A DNA stretch of 53,968 bases, from NCBI RefSeq assembly GCF_000717915.1, contig NZ_JOCX01000035.1, positions 1 through 53,968 of the forward strand, written 5' to 3'. The notes beneath the pieces are model-generated. The model saw only the letters and a list, made by a program, of their open reading frames with translations. It made no database searches and was not told the DNA's origin. The position numbers and the translations under genes are program-made. The DNA is from Streptomyces sp. NRRL S-244 (GTDB lineage Bacteria > Actinomycetota > Actinomycetes > Streptomycetales > Streptomycetaceae). This document shows positions 8,133 to 14,874 of this stretch, in pieces. Position 1 is the first letter of the stretch. Each line of letters opens with the position of its first letter.

Positions 8133-8861
8133 TCAGGCGGTGGCCGGCACCGGAGCGTTCTCCGTCTCCTCCCCTGCCGCTGCCTCGTCGGTGGTGGCCG
8201 GGGCCTCGCCCGCCTCGCCGTGGTGCGGGAGGGCCGTGTAGTAGACGGTGGCGCCCTGCTTGACGCGCTCCGCCAGGCTGCGGGCCACCAGACGCTCGGT
8301 GGTCGTGCGCACCAGGTTGTCGCTGACGCTGCGGTCCGGGTGCGCGGTCTTCAGGGCCTGGGCGATCTCGCGGGCCGTCTTCGGCTCCGCCTGACCGCTG
8401 AGGTGCCGGTGGATCAGCTCGGTCAGCGGAACCTGCTTCTCCTTGGAGGCGACGGCCTTCTCCTTGGGCGCGGCCGCCTTCTCCTGGGGAGCGGCAGCCT
8501 TCGCCTTCGCGGGCTCCTTCGCCGCGGCCTTCACGGGCGCCTTCGCCGCGGCCTTCACGGCGGTCGTCTTCCTGCCGGCCGCCTTCTTCGTGGTCGCCTT
8601 CTTCGCGGTGGTGTTCTTCGCGGTGGTGTTCGTCGCGGTCTTCTTGGCGGTGCGCGGGGCGGGCACCGCAGTGGCGATGTCACCGAGGGCCGAGCGCATT
8701 CCGACGAGGAGTGCGTGGTCCTGCTCCAGACCGGCCAGGCGCTGCTGGAGGGAGGTGATCTCCTCTCGGATGCGTTCCTGCTCGGCGGTGTTCAGGTCGA
8801 GGTCGGCGGCGACCTTCTCTGCGTACTGGGACTTGAGGGTGGGAATCTCCTGAGCGGGCAT
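8133..8861 (-). CDS. coiled-coil / histone H1-like / winged-helix DNA-binding protein
   Basis: ATG start with GGAGGAG just upstream. The 242-residue protein has three parts. Residues 1-60 are heptad-rich and charged, predicting a coiled coil. Residues about 68-140 are Ala/Lys/Thr-rich with repeated A-K-K and K-A-A-A-K motifs, like the tail of bacterial histone H1-like proteins. Residues about 143-215 resemble a winged helix: L-T-E-L-I-H-R-H-L, T-A-R-E-I-A-Q-A-L, S-D-N-L-V-R-T-T-T-E-R-L-V, and a hydrophobic wing ending V-Y-Y-T-A-L. The tail is acidic and Ala-rich. This architecture fits a nucleoid-associated or broad regulatory protein that oligomerises and binds DNA. Its targets are unknown. 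Confidence 0.6.
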   Translation of the reverse strand: MPAQEIPTLKSQYAEKVAADLDLNTAEQERIREEITSLQQRLAGLEQDHALLVGMRSALGDIATAVPAPRTAKKTATNTTAKNTTAKKATTKKAAGRKTTAVKAAAKAPVKAAAKEPAKAKAAAPQEKAAAPKEKAVASKEKQVPLTELIHRHLSGQAEPKTAREIAQALKTAHPDRSVSDNLVRTTTERLVARSLAERVKQGATVYYTALPHHGEAGEAPATTDEAAAGEETENAPVPATA

Positions 8862-8981
8862 GTGGGCTCCTCCGATGGATGGTGTTGGGTGCGGACTCTA
8901 CTCACGTGACCTGTGGGTTGTGTGAGTTTGAGCGGTACCGGTCCCAAAGGAAGCGCCTGTGGTCGGACTTGGATGTGTGGG

Positions 8982-9818
8982 CTACGGGCGGGTGGCGGTG
9001 ACGAGGTAGTAGTCCAGGATCTGCTGCTCCCAGGCGGCCAGGAAGTTCCGGGGCCAGGTGCCCGGCGCCCACAGGCGTGCGAGCCAGCGGTCCCAGCCGG
9101 GCCAGACCTGCTGACCGATCGAGGCGATGCGCACGTTGACGAAACCGGCGTCCGCCAGGGCCTCGTCGAGCCGGGAAACGGGCCGGGCGATGTCCAGGCC
9201 GCTGGCGAACGAGTCGAGCAGCCCCGCGAGCCGTTCCGCCGGCTCGGGCGCTCCCTCGACGCTGAAGAAGCTGGCGACCGCCACCCGCCCGCCGGGGCGC
9301 AGGACCCGCGCCGCCTCGCGGGCGAACGCGGCAAGGTCCGGAAAGTGCTGGGCCGCCTCGACGCTGTACAGGCAGTCGAACTCGGCGTCGCCGAGCGGCA
9401 GGCTCTCCGCCGCACCGAGCACGAAGCGCAGCCGGGGCGGCCGGGCTTCGAGCAGCAGGGAGTTCGCTTCGCGCGCCCGCCGGAGCTGCTGGGGGTGGAT
9501 GTCCACCCCGGTCATCTCCGCGGGCCCGTACTCTTCCAGGGCGAGGGCGCACCCGAGGCCGAGACCGCAGCCGATCTCCACGGCCCGCCCGCCCGCGGGA
9601 CCGACCGCGTCGAGTACGTGCCGGTAGAGGTCCTGCTCGCTGCGGATCCGATCGCCCTGGGACAGCGGCTGTTCGAGATCGACCGCCTGCCAGTAGCCGA
9701 AGTTGATGAACCCACCGGCGAACACCGGCACGGCGCTGAGATCGGCCGGCCCGTACGTCTCCCACACCTCGGGCCGCACGACCGGAGCGGGCTGCTCTGC
9801 AGGGGTCCCCGACAACAC
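8982..9818 (-). CDS. class I SAM-dependent methyltransferase
   Basis: GTG at 9818, seven bases from GGAGG (complement of 9826-9830), is the best start; a TTG follows immediately. The 278-residue protein has the Rossmann-fold motif I V-E-I-G-C-G-L-G-L-G near residue 79, an acidic motif II in G-V-D-I-H-P, D-C-L-Y-S-V-E-A-A-Q-H-F near 150, and L-R-P-G-G-R-V-A-V-A near 178. The N-terminal F-I-N-F-G-Y-W segment is typical of the sterol/geranyl-diphosphate/tocopherol-type small-molecule methyltransferases. The C-terminal W-P-R-N-F-L-A-A-W-E-Q-Q region is a substrate cap. Cytosolic; substrate unknown. It is divergent from the LacI gene across about 200 bases. Confidence 0.83.
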   Translation of the reverse strand: MLSGTPAEQPAPVVRPEVWETYGPADLSAVPVFAGGFINFGYWQAVDLEQPLSQGDRIRSEQDLYRHVLDAVGPAGGRAVEIGCGLGLGCALALEEYGPAEMTGVDIHPQQLRRAREANSLLLEARPPRLRFVLGAAESLPLGDAEFDCLYSVEAAQHFPDLAAFAREAARVLRPGGRVAVASFFSVEGAPEPAERLAGLLDSFASGLDIARPVSRLDEALADAGFVNVRIASIGQQVWPGWDRWLARLWAPGTWPRNFLAAWEQQILDYYLVTATRP

Positions 9819-9890
9819 CCCACCACCTCCTCGTGACGGGGCGTTGCGCCCCGGATCCCCAGTGTGGCGTGCGGGCCCCCGTCGCGACAG

Positions 9891-9927
9891 AGGACCCGCC
9901 CGGCATGCGGCCGGGAGCGCGGGTCCT
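9891..9927. repeat. two-tier inverted repeat between divergent genes
   Basis: AGGACCCGC (9891-9899) pairs with GCGGGTCCT (9919-9927), and inside it CCCGG (9899-9903) can pair with CCGGG (9911-9915). The hairpin lies between the divergently transcribed methyltransferase and LacI genes, where no terminator is expected. It may be an operator or an RNA leader structure. Confidence 0.4.
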
Positions 9928-10022
9928 GGGGGATCATTGGCCGACCCGGCAGGCGCTTGCCTCGTACGGGTCGGCGAGGATGGCGGGGTCACCCGTCCGC
10001 AACACGTGAGGAGTCCGCGCAG

Positions 10023-11066
10023 ATGCCCGCGTCCGGTCCCGGCCCCAAGCCTCCGACGATCGCCGATGTGGCGCGTGTCGCCGGGGTGTCGCGCACGACG
10101 GTCTCGCACGCCCTCAACGGGCTCGGCAAGGTCGACCCCCGCACCCGGGAGCGGATCAAGCAGGTTGCCGCCGAGCTCGGATACCGGCCCAACCTGCGGG
10201 CCCAGCGGCTGCGCCACGGGCAGGCCAAGGCCATCGCGCTCGCCTCCTCGATGCCGTTCGCGGTGGCCGGCGGGCCGTCCCGGCTCGGGTTCTACATGGA
10301 GATCGCCGCCGCCGCGGCCGAGAGCGCCCTGCTGCACGACTACGCCCTCGTACTCGTACCGCCCGTCCAGTCCGGTTCCGGGCTGCACTCCGTCGACATC
10401 GACGGGGCCATCGTCGTCGAGCCGGACGTGAACGACCCCGCGACGGCCCGGCTGCGGGAGCGCGGGCTGCCGTACGTGGCGCTCGGCAGACCCGTCTCCC
10501 CGGACGAGCAGGTTCCGTACGTGGACCTGCACGGCGGGCCCGTCGCCGAGATGCTCCTCGCCCACCTGCACCAACAGGGCGCCGAGCGGCCCGCGCTGAT
10601 CATCGGGTCCGGCGAACGGCACTCCTCCGTGGACGCGCGCGAGGCCTACGGGCGCATGGCCGCGGCGTACGGCTGGCCGCCGGTCGTGGCGACCGCCCCC
10701 GAGGCGGGCGGCGAGCAGGCCGGATACGAGCGCTGCGCGGCCCTGCTCGCCGAGCACCCCGGGACCGACGCCGTCTGCGCGCTGGTGGACGCCTTCGCGG
10801 TCGGCGCGGTCCGGGCGATCCGGGACAGCGGGCGGACCGTACCGGACGACGTCATGGTCGTCACCCGGTACGACGGACTGCGCGCCCGTACCTGTGATCC
10901 GCTGCTCACCGCCGTCGACCTGCACCTGGACCGGGCGGCGGCCGACGCGGTGGAGCTGCTGCTGGGACGGCTGCGGGGCGGGGCGGCGCCCACCACGTCG
11001 GTGGCGGCGCCCCCGCCCCGGCTGGTCGTACGGGCCTCCTCGCTGCGGATCACACCCCCAGCATGA
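10023..11066 (+). CDS. LacI family transcriptional regulator
   Basis: The ATG at 10023 is chosen because GAGGAG lies about 10 bases upstream; longer frames start before the intergenic hairpin. The 347-residue protein begins with the classic LacI DNA-binding domain at residues 11-60: T-I-A-D-V-A-R-V-A-G-V-S-R-T-T-V-S-H-A-L-N and the hinge G-Y-R-P-N-L-R-A-Q-R-L. A periplasmic-binding-protein-like effector domain follows. It converges with the permease/amidohydrolase/exporter operon, overlapping its last gene by 17 bases. LacI-family operators are palindromes with a central CG, and the promoter of that operon carries two such sites, so regulation of the operon is a reasonable inference. The effector may be a nucleobase or nucleoside. 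Confidence 0.87.
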   Translation: MPASGPGPKPPTIADVARVAGVSRTTVSHALNGLGKVDPRTRERIKQVAAELGYRPNLRAQRLRHGQAKAIALASSMPFAVAGGPSRLGFYMEIAAAAAESALLHDYALVLVPPVQSGSGLHSVDIDGAIVVEPDVNDPATARLRERGLPYVALGRPVSPDEQVPYVDLHGGPVAEMLLAHLHQQGAERPALIIGSGERHSSVDAREAYGRMAAAYGWPPVVATAPEAGGEQAGYERCAALLAEHPGTDAVCALVDAFAVGAVRAIRDSGRTVPDDVMVVTRYDGLRARTCDPLLTAVDLHLDRAAADAVELLLGRLRGGAAPTTSVAAPPPRLVVRASSLRITPPA

Positions 11067-11760
11067 GGACCACCCCGGAGACCAGGGCGAACAGCAGGAC
11101 GAACAGGCGCATCCTGCGGGCCTCCAGGCGGTGGTGCACCAGCCGGCTCAGCCACGCCCCGGCGGCGATGGCCGGAAGCAGCAGGACGGCCTGGCCCAGA
11201 TCCTGGACACGGCCCTGCCCGGTGGCGAACAGCAGGACCAGCGAAGCCACTTCACCGATGAGGAAGCAGACGGCGACGGTGGCGCGCAGCTCCGCCGGCG
11301 GCCGGTGCTGGTAGACCAGGGCCAGCGGCGGGCCGCCCACGCCGGTCGCGGTCTCCGTCAGCCCCGTCACCGCGCCCGCCCCGACGTAGGCGGCCCGGCC
11401 TGGGGTGAACGCGGGTGCGGCGAGGCTCGCCACCGCCGCCAGGACGGTGGCGATGCCCACGAAGAGGCCGAGGCTGCGGTCCGGTATCAGCCAGAGCAGG
11501 GCCAGCCCGCCGGGGGTCGCGGCGAGCCGGGCGCCGGTGATCCATCCGGCGCCCCGCAGGTCCAGCGCGGCCCGCTCGCGCCAAGCGACGTACAGGTTCA
11601 GCGGGATCATCGACGCCAGGACGAACACCGGGAGCAGGCCGGGATCGAGGATCCCCGCCACGGGGGCGACGATCAGGGCGAAGCCGAGCCCGCTGCTGCC
11701 CTGGACGAAGGCGGCGAGGGCCACGGTGAGGGCGAGCACCGTCAGCGTCGCGGGGTTCAT
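11050..11760 (-). CDS. TauE/SafE-family membrane exporter
   Basis: The ATG at 11760 overlaps the previous stop in ATGA, so it is coupled to the amidohydrolase. The 236-residue product is almost entirely hydrophobic, with about seven to eight predicted spans. It shows the duplicated TauE/SafE features: F-V-Q-G-S-S-G-L-G-F-A-L near residue 18 and T-G-L-T-E-T-A-T-G-V-G-G-P-P near 130. Characterised members export sulfite, sulfoacetate or organic anions. As the last gene of an operon with a nucleobase-type permease and a deaminase-like hydrolase, it may remove an acidic breakdown product. Its 3' end overlaps the convergent LacI gene. Confidence 0.82.
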   Translation of the reverse strand: MNPATLTVLALTVALAAFVQGSSGLGFALIVAPVAGILDPGLLPVFVLASMIPLNLYVAWRERAALDLRGAGWITGARLAATPGGLALLWLIPDRSLGLFVGIATVLAAVASLAAPAFTPGRAAYVGAGAVTGLTETATGVGGPPLALVYQHRPPAELRATVAVCFLIGEVASLVLLFATGQGRVQDLGQAVLLLPAIAAGAWLSRLVHHRLEARRMRLFVLLFALVSGVVLMLGV

Positions 11761-13199
11761 CGTGCGGTGTTCCGCGCGCGGGCCGCCGTGGAGGTGGGGT
11801 GGACCCGGGTGATGGGGGCCCGTTCCACGGCGGCGCGGGCCAGTTCGGCCGCTCGCCGGACGAGCGCGGGACCGTCCCATCCGGTGGGCCGTCCGCGCCA
11901 CAGGCGCATCCGGCCCTCGACGAACACGGCGGTGATCTGGTCGCGGTTGCCCCGTCGTACCAATTCCCACGGCAGGTCCCAGGAGAGGGCGAGTTCGGGG
12001 TTGGTGACGTCGACGAGGAGGAAGTCGGCGGCCAGGCCCGCCGCGACGGTGCCGGTACGGGAGCCGAGGCCGACGGCGTCGGCGCCGCCGCGCGTGGCGT
12101 GTTCGAGCCAGGTCCACCCGGCGCCGCACGAGGAGTCGCCGGTGGCGAGGCCGTACGCGATCCGCTGGGCGAACTCGGCCGCGTCGGCGAGCCGGAACCC
12201 GTCGCCCCGGGTGCCGTCGGTGCCGAGTCCGAAGCGGATGCCGCGCTCGGCCATGGCGGTGGCCGGCGCGACGGCGTTGCCCTTCCAGGCGCTGGCGACG
12301 GGGTTGTAGCTGACGGCGGTACCCGTGTCGGCGAGCAGGGTCATCTCTCGGGGGGTGAGCAGGGTGGCGTGCGCGGCGAGCAACTGCGGGCCGAGCGCGC
12401 CGATGTGGTGCAGGTGCTCGAGCGGGCGCATGCCGTGGCGTACCAGCGAGCGTTCGACGCCGGCCAGGTGCTCGTTGACGTGGATCTGCACGGTGGCCCC
12501 GGCTTCCGCGGCGAGCCGGGCGGTGCCCCGGAGGGTGGCGTCGGTGGCCGCCTCGGGGACGGAGACGGCGAGGGAGGCGTGGACGAGCGGGTCGCCGTCG
12601 TACCGGGCCAGGTGCTCGACCGCGCCGTCGAGTACGCAGGGGCCGTCCGTCGTGGCGTCGTCGCAGACGAGTCCCAGGACGCAGCGGATGCCCGCGTCGC
12701 GGGTGGCCGAGGCCACGACGTCGACGTCCACGCCGGTGCGGTTGCCGGCGTCGGCCACGGTGGTGAACCCGCCGCGCAGCGCTTCGAGCGCCGCCAGCTT
12801 CGCCGCGGTGTACGCCGACTCCTCGTCCAGGGCGCCCTCCAGCGGCACCCAGACCCGGCGGAAGATCTCCGACGGCTCCCCGTAGGCGAGGGCGGAGCCG
12901 AAGCTCTGCGTGAGGTGGTGGTGGGCGTCGACGAAGCCGGGCATCAGGAGGTGGCCGGGCAGCCGTACGGGGTCGAGCAGCGGATGGGTGCGCTCCAGCT
13001 CCCCGGCGGGGCCGACGGCCCGGAAAGCGCCGTCGGCGACGACGACCGCCGTGCCGTCGGCGGGGCCTTCGGGCAGCAGCACGGCGTCGGGTACGAGGAG
13101 GAGCGGGCCGGGACCTTCAAGCAGGTCGCGGAGGCCGCGGACGTCGTGAGGGTTGTGGAGCTCGTTGGGGTCGAGGAGGTCGTGGAGGAGCTGGTTCAT
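11757..13199 (-). CDS. amidohydrolase of the TRZ/ATZ (8-oxoguanine / guanine deaminase-like) group
   Basis: The ATG at 13199 overlaps the permease stop (ATGA). The 480-residue protein has the metal-dependent amidohydrolase pattern: P-G-F-V-D-A-H-H-H-L near residue 90, V-Q-I-H-V-N-E-H-L near 240, L-A-A-H-A-T near 273, and G-L-G-T-D-G-T-R-G-D near 318. These supply the HxH, His, His and Asp ligands. The N-terminal 60 residues form the usual beta-sandwich, and the C-terminus completes it with V-F-V-E-G-R-M-R-L-W. Family members deaminate purines, oxidised purines, deoxyadenosine or s-triazines in the cytosol. Its position between a xanthine/uracil-type permease and an exporter favours a purine or pterin substrate; the exact one cannot be assigned. 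Confidence 0.83.
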   Translation of the reverse strand: MNQLLHDLLDPNELHNPHDVRGLRDLLEGPGPLLLVPDAVLLPEGPADGTAVVVADGAFRAVGPAGELERTHPLLDPVRLPGHLLMPGFVDAHHHLTQSFGSALAYGEPSEIFRRVWVPLEGALDEESAYTAAKLAALEALRGGFTTVADAGNRTGVDVDVVASATRDAGIRCVLGLVCDDATTDGPCVLDGAVEHLARYDGDPLVHASLAVSVPEAATDATLRGTARLAAEAGATVQIHVNEHLAGVERSLVRHGMRPLEHLHHIGALGPQLLAAHATLLTPREMTLLADTGTAVSYNPVASAWKGNAVAPATAMAERGIRFGLGTDGTRGDGFRLADAAEFAQRIAYGLATGDSSCGAGWTWLEHATRGGADAVGLGSRTGTVAAGLAADFLLVDVTNPELALSWDLPWELVRRGNRDQITAVFVEGRMRLWRGRPTGWDGPALVRRAAELARAAVERAPITRVHPTSTAARARNTAR

Positions 13200-14671
13200 C
13201 GGTCGCTTTCCGTACGGGCTGCGGCGACGCGCGCGGCGACGCCGGGCCTGATGTGGTGGAAGAGGACATGGAGCAGGGCGGCCACGAACGCGCCGACGGC
13301 GACGCCGCTCTCCAGGAGGATGCGGAGGTTCGGCGGGAAGCCCGCGTACACGCCGGGGATGAGGATGGGCAGCAGGCCGAGCGCGAGGGCGACGGCGCAG
13401 ACGAAGGTGTTGGTGTGCTGGTCGAGGTCCGAGCGGCCGAGCATCTGGATGCCGAGCACCGTGATGACGGCGAAGACGACCATGGCGGTGCCGCCGATGA
13501 CCGCGGACGGGATGACGCTGACGGCGCGGGTGACGGGCGCGAGGAAGCCGATGGCGATGAGGACGACGCCGGCGGCGGCGGTGACGAAGCGGCTGCGCAC
13601 GCCGGTGACGCGGACGATCCCGATGTTCTCACCGCTCGTCACCATCAGCGGCAGGCCGAGGAATCCGCCGGCGAGGGAGGTGAGCGCGTCGCCCCTGATG
13701 GTCTTGGGGACGGCGGTGCGCCGATCGATCTCCTTGCCTACGGCCTCGGCGTTGATGACGGTCTGCCCGGTGGCCTCCGCCATGGAGGCGAGGCTGTAGA
13801 GCATCAGCGGCAGCGCGGCGACGAGGTCGAACCGCGGTGAGCCGAACGGCAGCAGCTGCGGCGCGTTGAACAGGCCGCCCTCGGCGGCGCGGCCCAGGTC
13901 GACGGCGCCGATGACTGCCGCCAGTGCGGTGCCGGCGAGCAGGCCGAGCATGACGGCGAGCCGGCGCATGATGCCGGTGAACACCAGGTAGAGGACGACG
14001 GTGAACCCGATGGTGGCCATGCCGAGTCCGAGGTGCGCGGGGTCGGCGAACCCTGGCTCGCCGGGGCGGCCGGTGACGAGGACGGCGCCGACCTTCACCA
14101 GGTTGACGCCCACGATGACGATCATCGTTCCGATGACGAGGGTGGGGAAGAAGCCCAGCAGCCGCGAGAAGACGGGGAGGACGACGAAGGAGAAGAGCGC
14201 GGTGAGGATGACCGCCCCGGTGGCCGTGCGCAGGCCGTGCTGCTCGGCGATGGCGAGGAAGAGGACGAGGGGCGCGCCGCCCGGCAGCATCACGAACGGG
14301 AGCCGGGGACCGAATTTCCACGGCCCGAGCGACTGGATGAGGGAGCCGACGCCGGAGAGCACGAAGGCCGCGGAGAGCAGGTTGACGGTCAGGTGCGGAT
14401 CGAGGCGGAGGGTGGCGCTCATCAGGAAGATCGCCGAGATCGGTGTGGCCGCCATGACGAGGACGTGCTGGATGCCGAAGAGGAGGATCCGGCCGAGGGG
14501 GCGGGACTCGTCGACGGGGTGGACGCCGCCGGGGTGTGTGGCTCCGGAGTGTGTGGCTTCAGGGTGTGTGGCTTCGGGGTGAGTGTCCTCGGGTGCAGTG
14601 GTGTGGGAGTCGGGCGGCTGCGGCGTCGGGGGCTGGTGGGTACCGGGGACGGTGTGGCGGGGGCTTGACAC
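13196..14671 (-). CDS. NCS2-family xanthine/uracil permease with His-rich N-terminal repeats
   Basis: The GTG at 14671 with GGAG seven bases upstream is preferred; the longer frame runs through the promoter and operator. The 491-residue protein has a soluble N-terminus of about 50 residues carrying five pentapeptides of the type E-A-T-H-P, then about 12-14 membrane segments. Nucleobase:cation symporter-2 landmarks include G-I-Q-H-V-L-V-M near residue 65, S-M-A-E-A-T-G-Q-T near 275, and V-T-S-G-E-N-I-G-I-V-R-V-T near 325. It probably imports a purine or pyrimidine base with a cation. It is the first gene of a three-gene coupled operon whose promoter overlaps two perfect palindromes. Confidence 0.86.
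   Translation of the reverse strand: MSSPRHTVPGTHQPPTPQPPDSHTTAPEDTHPEATHPEATHSGATHPGGVHPVDESRPLGRILLFGIQHVLVMAATPISAIFLMSATLRLDPHLTVNLLSAAFVLSGVGSLIQSLGPWKFGPRLPFVMLPGGAPLVLFLAIAEQHGLRTATGAVILTALFSFVVLPVFSRLLGFFPTLVIGTMIVIVGVNLVKVGAVLVTGRPGEPGFADPAHLGLGMATIGFTVVLYLVFTGIMRRLAVMLGLLAGTALAAVIGAVDLGRAAEGGLFNAPQLLPFGSPRFDLVAALPLMLYSLASMAEATGQTVINAEAVGKEIDRRTAVPKTIRGDALTSLAGGFLGLPLMVTSGENIGIVRVTGVRSRFVTAAAGVVLIAIGFLAPVTRAVSVIPSAVIGGTAMVVFAVITVLGIQMLGRSDLDQHTNTFVCAVALALGLLPILIPGVYAGFPPNLRILLESGVAVGAFVAALLHVLFHHIRPGVAARVAAARTESDR
14531..14590 (-). repeat. four 15-bp tandem repeats inside the permease gene
   Basis: Units begin at 14531, 14546, 14561 and 14576 and share the core GTGTGTGGCT (plus-strand view), the last unit being degenerate. 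They encode the pentapeptides E-A-T-H-P, E-A-T-H-S, G-A-T-H-P and similar. Being in frame, copy-number change would lengthen or shorten the His-rich arm without a frameshift. Confidence 0.8.
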
Positions 14672-14735
14672 GTTCGAGCTCCGATCGGCGTTCGACACGC
14701 ATGAGTTCAGCCGCGATCCGGCCCTGGACGGGGAG

Positions 14736-14763
14736 CCAAATCGATTTGGCCAAATCGATTTGG
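14736..14763. promoter_or_regulatory. two abutting perfect palindromes, candidate repressor operator
   Basis: CCAAATCGATTTGG is a perfect 14-bp palindrome present at 14736-14749 and again at 14750-14763 with no spacer. The pair overlaps the predicted transcription start (about 14762) of the permease operon promoter. Central CG, AT-rich arms and exact dyad symmetry fit a LacI-like regulator. The site also lies upstream of the divergent DUF4139 gene. Confidence 0.7.
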
Positions 14764-14768
14764 CCGTC

Positions 14769-14797
14769 AGTATGTGAGGGCCCCGGACGGCCGTCAA
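14769..14797 (-). promoter_or_regulatory. sigma70-type promoter of the permease operon
   Basis: On the minus strand TTGACG (14797-14792) is followed after exactly 17 bases by CATACT (14774-14769). Predicted initiation is near 14762, inside the double palindrome, giving a leader of about 90 bases before the GTG at 14671. The geometry is classic for repression by steric block. Confidence 0.6.
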
Positions 14798-14874
14798 GGG
14801 CTCCGGCAACCGGTGCGCGGCCCGCGGGCGTAGGCTTCGCTGAGCACGGGCGCGACGGGGGCGGGGCGGAGAAC

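Noticed and set aside
8037..8909. Leucine/glycine-rich plus-strand frame opposite the winged-helix gene
   Set aside because: The repetitive Gly-Arg-Leu composition is the antisense of a Lys/Ala-rich tail; no ribosome site and no family features.
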